From Marinobacter bohaiensis (GTDB lineage: Bacteria; Pseudomonadota; Gammaproteobacteria; Pseudomonadales; Oleiphilaceae): 64,000 nt of DNA. A program made the position numbers and the translations under genes. Below the pieces are notes generated by a model. The model worked only from the letters and a program-made list of their open reading frames with translations, ran no database searches and was not told the origin of the DNA. The number at the start of each line of letters is the position of its first letter. Position 1 is the stretch's first letter. Location of the stretch: the NCBI RefSeq assembly GCF_003258515.1, contig NZ_QGEH01000001.1:2294001-2358000 (forward strand). Direction: 5' to 3'. This document shows, piece after piece, positions 45,027 to 53,943 of this stretch.

Positions 45027-45808
45027 TGCGTGGCCTCCCCGTCGGACTGGTCAGCGGCGCTGTCGTCTTCGGCGGCCCCCTCGTCGGTATCCTCGTCATC
45101 CGCCTCGTCGTCGGATTCTGTAGCGTCGGTCACCAGGCCCTGGGCCGATTCCGGATCGAAGTCCGGCAGTGCGAACAATCGGGTAATCTCGCCGAAGCGT
45201 TCGTGATCCAGCGTGATCTCGATACCCCGCGGGAAGGCAATGGCCGTCAGCGACGCCGGTGAACCAGAGGCTTCCTGGGCCGCATCCGCCGGCGGCCAGT
45301 CCTCTTCCCAGTTGCCGTTTTCATCCATGAAGCGCACCTGGAAATCGACCACATCCGACACCAGCAACTGATCGCGACCCTCCGCGTCCTGGGCAACATC
45401 GAGCATGCCCCAGTAACGGCGGTGCAGTTCGTCCCCGGTGAATTCGTAGTTAACCCGCTGCAAGTCACTGCGCCGGCTGCCGATGGGATTGCGCCAGCCC
45501 TGACGGGTCAGCGCCACGGCAACGCCCTCCTCGCGGCTGGTCATGGCGTAGCGGGCGTCCCCGTAGATGTCCCGCACCGGACGGTTGACCACCTGGGTGA
45601 TGTCGCGCTCAATCACCAGCATGGCGCGCTGGAGCGTCTCGAAATCGTCGGCCACATCGTCCACCCGATCCCGGGCGCGGATCACACCGTTGATCATCTG
45701 CCAGACGCCAATACCGATCAACGCGGTGATGCCGACGGCGATCATCACCTCCAGCAACGTGAAACCGCCCTGCCGGCGGCGCCTTGTCGAGACGTCAATA
45801 ATCACCAA
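45023..45808 (-). CDS. gspJ: Type II secretion minor pseudopilin J, with an acidic tail
   Basis: A 261-residue pseudopilin. The prepilin motif is GGFTLLEVMIAVGITALIGI with Glu at +5. The core ends near residue 228 (LDHERFGEITRLFALPDFDP). A further 30-40 residues are almost all Asp, Glu, Ala and Ser, which is unusual for GspJ. The start is TTG at 45808 or GTG at 45805, inside the gspI end. It forms the tip complex with GspI and GspK. Confidence 0.88.
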   Translation of the reverse strand: MVIIDVSTRRRRQGGFTLLEVMIAVGITALIGIGVWQMINGVIRARDRVDDVADDFETLQRAMLVIERDITQVVNRPVRDIYGDARYAMTSREEGVAVALTRQGWRNPIGSRRSDLQRVNYEFTGDELHRRYWGMLDVAQDAEGRDQLLVSDVVDFQVRFMDENGNWEEDWPPADAAQEASGSPASLTAIAFPRGIEITLDHERFGEITRLFALPDFDPESAQGLVTDATESDDEADDEDTDEGAAEDDSAADQSDGEATQ

Positions 45809-46184
45809 GGAACCCCGTCATGGTCGCCAGTTGCCGTTCATCGTCGTCGACGAATTCCGAGACGGTCACTTCGATGCGGCGCACCTTGGGATCCTCGGTG
45901 CCGATGACACGGGTTTCCACCTGCCAGCGCCGATTGGCAAAGTCGTCGATGATCTCGGTTTCTTCGGAGATCCCGGGGAATTCAGTTTCCAGGCGTTTCT
46001 CGGTGATGATGTTTTCCGCCAGCCAGTTGGCGAGCGTGCGGTCCTGCACCCGGCTGAACGTACCGATGTAGTTGCTGCCGATCTCCGAGGCCGCCGCCGC
46101 GATGATCCCGAAAACCAGCACCGCAACCAGAACCTCGATCAGCGTGAAACCGGTCTGCCGGCGGATCGGGCGGTTCCGTATCAT
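45795..46184 (-). CDS. gspI: Type II secretion minor pseudopilin I
   Basis: A 129-residue pseudopilin with the prepilin motif TGFTLIEVLVAVLVFGIIAA (Glu at +5). It nucleates the pseudopilus tip. The ATG at 46184 overlaps the gspH stop by four bases (ATGA). An open frame continuing upstream to 46457 is inside gspH and is not part of the gene. Confidence 0.9.
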   Translation of the reverse strand: MIRNRPIRRQTGFTLIEVLVAVLVFGIIAAAASEIGSNYIGTFSRVQDRTLANWLAENIITEKRLETEFPGISEETEIIDDFANRRWQVETRVIGTEDPKVRRIEVTVSEFVDDDERQLATMTGFLGDY

Positions 46185-46708
46185 AGGCTGTCCTCTTCCC
46201 CGGGCGGGTACCAGTCCAGGCCGTTGAGGCCGTCGGTCTCGATGCGGTAGCGGCCCAGTTCCCGCTCCTGGATCCCGAGAACCATGTTGAACGGCGTCAT
46301 CTCGCCGGAGGAATAGAATACGATGTCCGGTTCCGGCGCGTCGTCCTCCTCGGTCTGGCCCGGCAGGGCTGGCAGGTCGTCCTCGACTTCGTAGGTCAGC
46401 GACATCCACTCGGGCAACTGCCGCTGGGCGAACAGGCGCTCCTGCTGGGGTTGCCACTCGCCCTCTACCGCGTTGTAGGCCAGAAAGCGGTAGCGCTCGC
46501 CGTCGACGGCCAACCCCATTTCACTGTTGGTCAGCACCGCCTGTTCCGACGCCGTTTGCATGAGCAGGAACAGTTCCCGCGCCTGGTTCTCCAGTTCCCG
46601 CTGCTGGGCTCCGCCGCCCAGATTCACCACGGCGATCACGGCCAGCAGTCCGACCACGACCATGACCACCATGATTTCGATCAGCGTGAAACCACGTTCC
46701 CGGCGCAT
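46181..46708 (-). CDS. gspH: Type II secretion minor pseudopilin H
   Basis: A 175-residue pseudopilin with the motif RGFTLIEIMVVMVVVGLLAV (Glu at +5), followed by the GspH beta-sandwich domain. It links the tip complex to the GspG fibre. The ATG at 46708 gives a six-residue leader; a GTG at 46720, directly after the gspG stop, would add four residues. Neither has a strong ribosome binding site, so translation is probably coupled to gspG. Confidence 0.88.
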   Translation of the reverse strand: MRRERGFTLIEIMVVMVVVGLLAVIAVVNLGGGAQQRELENQARELFLLMQTASEQAVLTNSEMGLAVDGERYRFLAYNAVEGEWQPQQERLFAQRQLPEWMSLTYEVEDDLPALPGQTEEDDAPEPDIVFYSSGEMTPFNMVLGIQERELGRYRIETDGLNGLDWYPPGEEDSL

Positions 46709-46720
46709 GGAACGGACCAC

Positions 46721-47161
46721 TTACTGGTCGGGATTGTCGCGAACGCTGATGTCCGCAGCGTCGCCATCGCCGCCTTCACGACCGTCGGAGCCGTAGGAGA
46801 ACAGGTCGTAGGGACCGTCCACACCCGGACTGATGTACTGGTAATCGTTGTCCCACGGATCCTGGGGTACGCTTTTCAGGTAGCCGTCCGGATTCCAGTT
46901 GTTAGGCTCCGGACTGCCACTGGGCTTGGTCACCAGTGCCTGAAGTCCTTGCTGGGTGGAAGGATAGTGGCCGTTGTCCAGGCGATAGAGATCCAGTGCG
47001 TTGGCGATATTACTCATCTGGGTCTGGGCCACCGTCACCCGGGCCTGGTCACTCCGGCCCAGGATGTTGGGCGCCACGATAGCGACCAGCAGACCGAGAA
47101 TCACCATCACCACCATGATCTCGATCAGCGTGAAACCCGCGTTTTTTCTCAGTTGTTTCAT
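46721..47161 (-). CDS. gspG: Type II secretion major pseudopilin G
   Basis: A 146-residue major pseudopilin. The motif is AGFTLIEIMVVMVILGLLVA; then DNGHYPSTQQGLQALV and DPWDNDYQYISPG, a typical GspG C-terminal calcium-binding loop (SYGSDGREGGDGDAADI). It polymerises to the pseudopilus. The ATG at 47161 gives the usual short leader; ATGs at 47167 and 47176 are in frame. Confidence 0.92.
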   Translation of the reverse strand: MKQLRKNAGFTLIEIMVVMVILGLLVAIVAPNILGRSDQARVTVAQTQMSNIANALDLYRLDNGHYPSTQQGLQALVTKPSGSPEPNNWNPDGYLKSVPQDPWDNDYQYISPGVDGPYDLFSYGSDGREGGDGDAADISVRDNPDQ

Positions 47162-47223
47162 TGTCATCCGTCTCATATTGCTCGTTGGTCTGTGTTATCC
47201 CGGCCGAACCTCCTGTCCGACCC

Positions 47224-48438
47224 TTATCCCACCAGATTACTCATGTTGAGGATCGGCAGCATGATCGCCATGACGATGATCAGCACGACGCCCCCCATCA
47301 CGAGCAGCATCAGTGGTTCGAACAGCCCCACCAATGTCTGGATCTTTGCCTGTAAGGTGTTTTCCTGCATGCTCGCGGTGCGTTCAAGCATGTGGTCCAG
47401 CTCACCGCTGGCCTCGCCGCTGGCGATCATGTGCAGCATCATCGGCGGAAAGTAGCCGGTACCGTCCAGCGACTTGTGCAGGCTGGCCCCTTCGCTCACC
47501 GACTGGGCGGCATTCTTTAGCTTGAGCCGCAGGTAATCGTTGGACAGCACTTCGCCGGCAATCCGCATGGCTTCGACCAGCGGCACCCCACTGGTGGTCA
47601 GAATCGAAAGGGTACTGGCGTAGCGCGCGGTATTAACGCCACGCGACATGCCGGACACCCCCGGCATGTGCAGCAATGAACGATGAAACTTCAGCCGGTT
47701 CGCTTCCTTACGCAGGGCGAACTGGAAGGCCAGGCCAATCACGATCAGGATAATCGCCAGGAACACGCCGTAAGCCGCCAGGAAATCGGATATCGCCAGC
47801 ATGCCCCGGGTCAGCGCCGGCAGCTCCTGACCCTGCTTGACGAAAACGTCGATGATGTCCGGCACCACATAGGTCAGCAGGAAGACCACAATGGCAATGG
47901 CCACCACAGTCAGGATCACCGGGTAGATCGCCGCCAACTGGATCTTCTGGCGCGCTTCCTGCCGGTTCTCGGTGTAGTCCGCCAAGCGGTTAAGCACCAG
48001 ATCCAGATGGCCGGCGTGCTCCCCGGCCGCCACCGTCGAACGGTACAGGCGCGGAAAGGCCCGCGGAAACTCGCCCAGGCTGTCCGCCAGGCTGTGCCCT
48101 TCCATCACCTTGGAGCGGATCGCGATCATCATGCTCTTGATGCGCGGTTTTTCCGATTGCTGGGCGGCCGCCCCCAGAGCCTGTTCCACCGGGATGCCGG
48201 ACTGGATCAGTGTAGCCAACTGACGGGTCACCAGCGCCAGGTCCGACGCGCTCAGTCCGCGTCCCCGGCGACTGCCGCCACCGGCCCTGGCGCCCTTTTC
48301 CGAGGCGGTTTCCACCGCCAGCGGCGTGAGCCGCCGCTCCCGCAGCTGCTGGCGTACGGCTCGGGCACTGTCCGCTTCCAGTACGCCCTGTTTCTGCTTG
48401 CCCCGGGCGTCCAGCGCCTTGTAGTTGAATGCGGGCAT
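47224..48438 (-). CDS. gspF: Type II secretion platform protein F
   Basis: A 404-residue inner-membrane protein with two GspF cytoplasmic domains and three transmembrane helices. The N-terminus (FNYKALDARGKQKQGVLEAD) and motifs LATLIQSGIPVEQAL and LVEAMRIAGEVLSND are typical. It anchors the pseudopilus base and contacts GspE. It starts three bases after the gspE stop. Confidence 0.92.
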   Translation of the reverse strand: MPAFNYKALDARGKQKQGVLEADSARAVRQQLRERRLTPLAVETASEKGARAGGGSRRGRGLSASDLALVTRQLATLIQSGIPVEQALGAAAQQSEKPRIKSMMIAIRSKVMEGHSLADSLGEFPRAFPRLYRSTVAAGEHAGHLDLVLNRLADYTENRQEARQKIQLAAIYPVILTVVAIAIVVFLLTYVVPDIIDVFVKQGQELPALTRGMLAISDFLAAYGVFLAIILIVIGLAFQFALRKEANRLKFHRSLLHMPGVSGMSRGVNTARYASTLSILTTSGVPLVEAMRIAGEVLSNDYLRLKLKNAAQSVSEGASLHKSLDGTGYFPPMMLHMIASGEASGELDHMLERTASMQENTLQAKIQTLVGLFEPLMLLVMGGVVLIIVMAIMLPILNMSNLVG

Positions 48439-48441
48439 CGA

Positions 48442-49947
48442 TTAACCCCGGTGCGTCACGCGCAGGACTTCCTCGACCGTGGTCGAGCCGTCCAGCACCT
48501 TGGCGACCCCATCGGCGTGGATGCTGGGGCCGAATTGACGCGCCATATGTTCCAGTTCCATTTCACCAGCCTGGCGGTGGATCAGGTCACGCAGCTGTTC
48601 GTCCACCCGCACCACCTCGTAGATCCCCATCCGGCCCCGGTAACCCAACTGGTTACACTCGTCACAACCAACGGCTTTGTAGATGCGCGGCGGATTCTCC
48701 GGATCCAGCTGCAGGAATTCGCAGTGCTCCGGTGACGGCAGATACGGCTCCTTGCAATGACGGCACAAAACGCGCACCAGACGCTGGGCGATGATGCCGA
48801 TCAGGCTGGAGGAAATCAGGAAGGGCTCCACCCCCATGTCGATCAGGCGGGCAATGGCGCCAACGGCTGTGTTTGTGTGCAGTGTGGACATCACCAGGTG
48901 ACCGGTAAGGGACGCCTGTACCGCGATCTCGGCGGTTTCCAGGTCACGGATTTCCCCGATCATGACCACGTCGGGATCCTGGCGCAGAATGGCCCGCAGC
49001 CCACGGGCGAAGGTCATGTCGACCTTGGGGTTGACCTGGGTCTGGCCAATACCGGACAGGTTGTACTCGATCGGATCCTCGACGGTGAGGATGTTGCGGC
49101 TGCGGTCGTTGATTTCCTGCAAGGCGCCGTACAGCGTGGTGGATTTACCGGAACCGGTGGGCCCGGTCACCAGCAATATGCCGTAAGGGCGTTGAATCAG
49201 GTCCTTGAGAACCTTGTAGTCGCGCGCGGCCATCCCCAGGGATTCCAGCTTGAGCCGGCCGGCCTGCTTGTCCAGCAGACGCAGCACGATACGCTCGCCG
49301 TTGGATGACGGCATGGTGGAGACCCGCAGGTCCACTTCCCGGCCGGCCACGCGCAGGGATATCCGGCCGTCCTGGGGGACTCGCTTCTCGGCGATATCCA
49401 GCCGCGACATGACCTTGATCCGCGACACCAGCAGCGGCGCCAGCGCCCGCTTGGGCTGGACCACTTCGCGCAGGATACCGTCCACACGGAAGCGCACCAC
49501 CAGGCGTTTTTCGTAGGTTTCGATGTGCACGTCCGAGGCGTTGGTGTTGACCGCCTCGGTGAGGATGGCGTTGATCAGCCGGATGATGGGGGCATCGTCT
49601 TCCTGCTCGAGCAGGTCTTCGGTTTCCGGGACGGAGTCGGCGAGACTGGCCAGGTCCATGTCGTCACCGATGCCTTCGACCATTTGCATGGCTTCGGCGG
49701 AGTCGTTCTGGTAGGCGGCATTCAGAGCATCGTCGAAATCTTCGGTGGCAATCGGCTCGAAGTGGGCCTGGCCGCCGCTGATGCGGTTGGCCTCCGCCAG
49801 CGCCGATGGCGACGCACCGGGCCTCACCAGCAGCTTGTAACCGCCGTTGTCGCCGCGGGTCAGAATGACGCCGTGACGCTTGGCAAACGTGAAGGGCAAA
49901 CGCCCTACCGGAGCATCCTGGGCCTGTAACTCGAGGTCGTGTTCCAC
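48442..49947 (-). CDS. gspE: Type II secretion ATPase E
   Basis: A 501-residue secretion ATPase. Walker A is GPTGSGKSTTLYGAL, the Asp and His boxes lie around TVEDPIEYNLSGIGQTQVN and HLVMSTLHTNTAVGAI, and the tetracysteine zinc motif is CRHCKEPY then GCDECNQLGYRG. It powers pseudopilus assembly. The start is GTG at 49947. It is the first gene of the operon, with the divergent gspC on the other side of a 336-bp region. Confidence 0.93.
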   Translation of the reverse strand: MEHDLELQAQDAPVGRLPFTFAKRHGVILTRGDNGGYKLLVRPGASPSALAEANRISGGQAHFEPIATEDFDDALNAAYQNDSAEAMQMVEGIGDDMDLASLADSVPETEDLLEQEDDAPIIRLINAILTEAVNTNASDVHIETYEKRLVVRFRVDGILREVVQPKRALAPLLVSRIKVMSRLDIAEKRVPQDGRISLRVAGREVDLRVSTMPSSNGERIVLRLLDKQAGRLKLESLGMAARDYKVLKDLIQRPYGILLVTGPTGSGKSTTLYGALQEINDRSRNILTVEDPIEYNLSGIGQTQVNPKVDMTFARGLRAILRQDPDVVMIGEIRDLETAEIAVQASLTGHLVMSTLHTNTAVGAIARLIDMGVEPFLISSSLIGIIAQRLVRVLCRHCKEPYLPSPEHCEFLQLDPENPPRIYKAVGCDECNQLGYRGRMGIYEVVRVDEQLRDLIHRQAGEMELEHMARQFGPSIHADGVAKVLDGSTTVEEVLRVTHRG

Positions 49948-50283
49948 GCCGGTCCCTACCTGTGCCTGTTATTGTAAAAGGTCAAGGCTACCATAGGCCG
50001 GTTACCGAATGATGGCCTCACACGAGTTATCTGAGAAATAGATACACTCGTCAAGGCCGGATCGCCTATCTTTTTATTTTTACGTCGTTTTTGGTCGAAC
50101 ATTCGTCATACCGGGCCTATAATCCAGCCCCACTCCCCAATTCCGATTGTATCGCAGTATTTATTGCGCTGTTGTCTAAACTGTTACAGTGCGATTCGTC
50201 CCGGGGCTTCGTGACATCGACAGCTCGCGCATTCGGCCACAGGGAGACGGCCAAGCGCACGTGCAAGGAGACCGATAAAGCTC
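49948..50283. other. Divergent promoter region between gspE and gspC
   Basis: This 336-bp region carries no gene. It is AT-rich at 50035-50110. A TATAAT box at 50118-50123 on the plus strand is the best -10 element for gspC, with no clear -35 at normal spacing. No tandem repeats or strong dyads are seen. Confidence 0.4.
50118..50123 (+). promoter_or_regulatory. Candidate -10 box for gspC
   Basis: A perfect TATAAT within CCTATAATCC, 160 bp upstream of gspC. The best upstream hexamer TTGGTC (50091-50096) is 21 bp away, too far for a standard promoter, so an activator may be needed or the true start is elsewhere. Confidence 0.35.
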
Positions 50284-50940
50284 ATGACTGGCATCTACGC
50301 CCGCTTACCACTGCTGATCGCTATCGTGCTGATCGTGGGCATGCTGGCCTCCCTCGGCTGGCAGGGATGGCAGTTCTACCAGGCGCGTCCATCGTCCGGA
50401 CAAGCCACGGCGACCGCCAACCCGTCCAGCGAATCCGCCAGTCAGGGCCCGGAGCAGGTCGAACTGTCTTCCATCGATCTCTTTGGCGCTGCCGATCCCC
50501 AGGCCGCCAGCACGCCCCAGTCCACCGAAAACCTGCCGGAGACCAATCTGCGTCTGTTCCTGCGCGGCGTCATGGCCGGCGACGAAGACTCCACCGCCAG
50601 CGCCCTGATCGAAGGCAGCGACAACCAGACCGAGGTGTACCTGGTCGGCGACGAATTGCCCGGCAACGCCACCCTGCGCTCAGTCTATGCGGACCGCGTG
50701 ATCATTGAGCGCAGCGGCAAGCTGGAGAACCTCTACTTCCCCGAAACCTCCGACCGCTCGGGCATTGAGGTGGCCGGCGCTGCACCCGAGGCGGCGCCGG
50801 AACCGGCGGCAAGCCAGCCTCCAACGGCCCAGCCGGTTCAGCCCCCGCGCTCCGCGCCCGGGGTCACCAGCGAGCGGCGCGAGGAAATCAGGCGGCGACT
50901 CGAGCAACTCAGGGAGCGGTTGCGCCAGAACAGTAACTGA
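50284..50940 (+). CDS. gspC: Type II secretion protein C-like, short form without PDZ domain
   Basis: A 218-residue inner-membrane protein. One transmembrane helix (LLIAIVLIVGMLASLGW) is followed by a Pro/Ala/Ser linker and the homology region: SSIDLFGAAD, TNLRLFLRGVMAGDED and VIIERSGKLENLYFP, as in GspC. After residue 160 the chain is Ala/Pro-rich and ends in a charged helix (RREEIRRRLEQLRERLRQ) in place of the usual PDZ or long coiled coil. GspC couples the inner platform to the secretin GspD. gspD, normally the next gene, is absent; a LapG-like gene follows after eight bases. Confidence 0.8.
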   Translation: MTGIYARLPLLIAIVLIVGMLASLGWQGWQFYQARPSSGQATATANPSSESASQGPEQVELSSIDLFGAADPQAASTPQSTENLPETNLRLFLRGVMAGDEDSTASALIEGSDNQTEVYLVGDELPGNATLRSVYADRVIIERSGKLENLYFPETSDRSGIEVAGAAPEAAPEPAASQPPTAQPVQPPRSAPGVTSERREEIRRRLEQLRERLRQNSN

Positions 50941-50948
50941 GGGTAAGG

Positions 50949-51605
50949 ATGACTCGGACGCGGATCAGGCGAGGAATCAGGTTCTTGGTCCTGGCCCTGT
51001 CATTGACCGCGACGGCGGTCATTGGCATCGAGCTCAGTTCACGCCTGCTTGACTATGTGGCCCGGGAATTCGGCGACGGCGCCCGCAAACGCCTGGAGCA
51101 GTGGCAGTCCCTTGAGAAACTGGCCGCCAAGGCCCCGGTCCGCCGTCAATTGCGTTTGGTGAACTCGTTCTTCAACCAGGCGGAATTCGTCAACGACATC
51201 GAGCACTGGGGCGAAGAGGATTACTGGGCCACGCCCGTGGAACTGCTGGCGACCAACGGCGGCGACTGCGAGGATTTCTCCATCGCCAAGTACCTCACCC
51301 TACGGTCGTTGGGCGTCCCGGACGACCAGTTGCGCATCACCTACGTCAAGGCGCTCGAACTCAACCAGGCCCACATGGTGCTGGCCTGGTATCCGGAACC
51401 CGATGCCGACCCCCTGGTGCTCGACAACCTGATCAACGAAATCAAACCTGCCTCGCAACGGGACGACCTGGAACCCGTCTACAGCTTCAACGGCGAAGGC
51501 CTTTGGCTGCAACGCCTGGATGAAGACGAAAAGCGCATCGGCAACGCCGACAAACTGGAACGCTGGACCGACCTTAATAACCGCCTGATCGATTCGCTGC
51601 GCTGA
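50949..51605 (+). CDS. lapG: LapG-like periplasmic transglutaminase-type cysteine protease
   Basis: A 218-residue exported protease of the bacterial transglutaminase-like (BTLCP) family. An N-terminal membrane segment (FLVLALSLTATAVIGIEL) targets it to the periplasm. The triad is Cys107 (GGDCEDFSIAKY), His142 (QAHMVLAWY) and Asp159 (PLVLDNL). In Pseudomonas LapG cleaves the adhesin LapA, under control of LapD and cyclic di-GMP. Neither lapD nor a large adhesin gene is near. Eight bases separate it from gspC, so they are cotranscribed. Confidence 0.82.
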   Translation: MTRTRIRRGIRFLVLALSLTATAVIGIELSSRLLDYVAREFGDGARKRLEQWQSLEKLAAKAPVRRQLRLVNSFFNQAEFVNDIEHWGEEDYWATPVELLATNGGDCEDFSIAKYLTLRSLGVPDDQLRITYVKALELNQAHMVLAWYPEPDADPLVLDNLINEIKPASQRDDLEPVYSFNGEGLWLQRLDEDEKRIGNADKLERWTDLNNRLIDSLR

Positions 51606-51653
51606 CGCCCCTGAATGCCGAAAGCCGTTGACAGGTATTCAATCATCGAATTA

Positions 51654-51673
51654 CCTTTACGTTAACGTCAACC
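51654..51673. promoter_or_regulatory. LiuR operator upstream of liuR
   Basis: CCTTTACGTTAACGTCAACC holds the palindrome ACGTTAACGT (51659-51668), matching the MerR-type LiuR site of leucine-degradation operons. It lies 17 bp upstream of liuR. The same palindrome recurs before liuA at 53876-53885. Confidence 0.8.
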
Positions 51674-51689
51674 AAAGAAGTCTTCGACG

Positions 51690-52085
51690 ATGAGCAACCT
51701 GAAGGTAAAACGGACCTATTCCATCAGCGACCTGGCGCGGGAATTCGACGTGACCACCCGGACCATCCGCTTCTATGAGGAAGCGGCCATGCTATCACCG
51801 GAACGCAACGGACAGACCCGCATCTACAGTGACCAGGATCGGGTGAAGCTCAAACTGATCCTGCGTGGGAAACGACTCGGCTTCAGCCTGGCGGAATCGC
51901 GCGAGCTGATCGAAATGTACGATCCGTCTTCTGACAATGCTCATCAAATCAATGCATTACAAGAAAAAATTAAACAACGACGTGAAGCGCTAGAGCAGCA
52001 GCTGGCAGACATCGAGATCATGCAGAAGGAACTCGATAGCGCCGAGGCCCGTTGCCAGGAGGCACTGGCAAACCTGGGCCACTGA
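51690..52085 (+). CDS. liuR: MerR-family regulator of leucine/isovalerate degradation
   Basis: A 131-residue MerR-type regulator. The winged helix-turn-helix is [20 protein letters not shown]; the coiled-coil dimer helix ends [20 protein letters not shown]. It has no metal-binding cysteines arranged as in metal-sensing MerR proteins. LiuR represses the liu operon and is released by pathway intermediates. It precedes the acyl-CoA synthetase and liuABCDE, and an operator lies upstream, so it is probably autoregulated. Confidence 0.9.
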   Translation: MSNLKVKRTYSISDLAREFDVTTRTIRFYEEAAMLSPERNGQTRIYSDQDRVKLKLILRGKRLGFSLAESRELIEMYDPSSDNAHQINALQEKIKQRREALEQQLADIEIMQKELDSAEARCQEALANLGH

Positions 52086-52141
52086 AGCGCATCGAGTCAG
52101 ACGCACCACAACAAAGACAAGATTTCAGGTGGGTTATGACA

Positions 52142-53821
52142 ATGCAGAACAGTTACGTCAGCGGGGTGAGCGAAACGCCCCTGCTGGGCATGACCATCGG
52201 TGAGCGGTTCGACGAGACCGCCAGCCGCTACCCGGACAACGATGCCCTGGTGGTCCATCACCAGGACCGCCGCTACACGTATCGACAGTTGCAGCAGGCC
52301 GTCGACGAGTGCGCCCGCGCGCTCATGACCCTGGGTGTCGAGAAAGGCGATCGCGTCGGTATCTGGTCGCCCAACAACGCCGAATGGTGCATTACCCAGC
52401 TTGCCACGGCGCAGATCGGCGCCATCCTGGTCAACATCAATCCCAGCTACCGGCGGCACGAGGTGGAATACGCCTTGCGCCATTCCGGCACGGCGGTGCT
52501 CATCCTGCAGGGTCAGTTCAAGACGTCCGATTACGTGGGCATGGTGGGCGAACTGGTCCCCTCGCTGCTGGACCGCCGTCAGGATCGGCTTGCCAGCGAA
52601 CGGCTGCCGAAACTGCGCCAAGTCGTTTGCCTGGATGCAAATCGTACGACCCCGGGCATGTGGCACTGGGACGAGGTGATTGCCCTCGCCCATCAAACCG
52701 ACGACGCCGACTACCGCGCACGCCAGGCCAGTCTCCAGTTCGACGACCCGATCAACATCCAGTACACCTCCGGAACCACCGGCGCGCCCAAGGGCGCCAC
52801 CCTCTCCCACCACAACATCCTCAACAACGGATTGTTCGTGGCGCGACGAATGAACTTCACCGAACACGACCGGCTGGTGATCCCGGTCCCGCTCTATCAC
52901 TGTTTTGGCATGGTCATGGGCAATCTGGGCTGCATCACCCACGGCGCCACCATGATCTATCCCAGCGAAGGGTTCGAGCCGACAGCGACCCTGGAGGCGG
53001 TGCAGCGGGAGAAGGCCACGGCGCTGTACGGCGTACCCACCATGTTCATCGCCGAACTGGAACACCCGGAGTTCAGCGGCTTCAACCTGTCCACCTTGCG
53101 CACGGGCATCATGGCCGGCTCCAACTGCCCGGCGGAGATCATGCGCAAGGTCATCGACCAGATGCACATGACCGACGTGACCATCTGCTACGGCATGACC
53201 GAAACCAGCCCGGTCAGCCTCCAGACGGAACCGGATGCGCCCCTCGACAAGCGCGTTAACACGGTCGGCACCGTGCACCCGCACCTGGAGCTGAAAATCG
53301 TCGACCCGGCCAACGGCCATGTGGTGCCCCGGGGCGAGAAAGGCGAGCTGTGCACCCGCGGCTACAGCGTGATGCTGGGGTACTGGAACAACGACGAGGC
53401 GACAGCCAAATCCATCGACGCCCAGCGCTGGATGCACACCGGCGACCTGGCCACCCTGGACGACGACGGCTACGTCGCCATCACCGGCCGCATCAAGGAC
53501 ATGATCATTCGCGGCGGCGAGAACATCTATCCGCGTGAAATCGAGGAGTTCCTATACACCCACGAGGCCATCTCGGACGCCCAGGTGATCGGCGTTCCCG
53601 ACGACCGCTACGGCGAGGAAGTGATGGCGTGGGTCAAACTGATCGACGGTCAACAGGCCAGCGAGGACGAGATCCGAGCCTTCTGCAAGGCCAATATCGC
53701 CCACTACAAGGTGCCGCGCTACATCAAACTGGTGGAAGACTTCCCCATGACCGTGACCGGTAAGATCCAGAAGTTCCGGATGCGTGAAATCAGCATCGAC
53801 GAACTGCACCTGGATCACTGA
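52142..53821 (+). CDS. AMP-forming acyl-CoA synthetase of the liu operon
   Basis: A 559-residue ANL-superfamily ligase. The AMP-binding loop is [21 protein letters not shown]5-type motif [11 protein letters not shown]8 core [19 protein letters not shown] and the adenylation lysine in [15 protein letters not shown]. It activates a carboxylic acid via an acyl-adenylate. Placed between liuR and liuA, a branched short-chain acid such as isovalerate is the likely substrate; this is inference. ATG at 52142 is preferred for its spacing to AGGTGG; ATG at 52136 is possible. Confidence 0.82.
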   Translation: MQNSYVSGVSETPLLGMTIGERFDETASRYPDNDALVVHHQDRRYTYRQLQQAVDECARALMTLGVEKGDRVGIWSPNNAEWCITQLATAQIGAILVNINPSYRRHEVEYALRHSGTAVLILQGQFKTSDYVGMVGELVPSLLDRRQDRLASERLPKLRQVVCLDANRTTPGMWHWDEVIALAHQTDDADYRARQASLQFDDPINIQYTSGTTGAPKGATLSHHNILNNGLFVARRMNFTEHDRLVIPVPLYHCFGMVMGNLGCITHGATMIYPSEGFEPTATLEAVQREKATALYGVPTMFIAELEHPEFSGFNLSTLRTGIMAGSNCPAEIMRKVIDQMHMTDVTICYGMTETSPVSLQTEPDAPLDKRVNTVGTVHPHLELKIVDPANGHVVPRGEKGELCTRGYSVMLGYWNNDEATAKSIDAQRWMHTGDLATLDDDGYVAITGRIKDMIIRGGENIYPREIEEFLYTHEAISDAQVIGVPDDRYGEEVMAWVKLIDGQQASEDEIRAFCKANIAHYKVPRYIKLVEDFPMTVTGKIQKFRMREISIDELHLDH

Positions 53822-53871
53822 CGAACCCGGGCCGCTGAACCGGCCCGATCCGCGCGGCCGCTTGATCGCGA

Positions 53872-53891
53872 GATAACGTTAACGTAAACGC
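53872..53891. promoter_or_regulatory. LiuR operator upstream of liuA
   Basis: GATAACGTTAACGTAAACGC holds the palindrome ACGTTAACGT (53876-53885), identical to the site before liuR. It is about 60 bp before liuA and after the acyl-CoA synthetase stop, so liuA probably starts a second LiuR-controlled transcript. Confidence 0.8.
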
Positions 53892-53943
53892 ACGCTTAAA
53901 TAACAGGCAACAGAACGCCATTGTGGCGGGAGTGACCAACAAC

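Noticed and set aside
52097-53437. A 446-codon minus-strand frame across the acyl-CoA synthetase
   Set aside because: Antisense of a complete ANL ligase; low-complexity composition.
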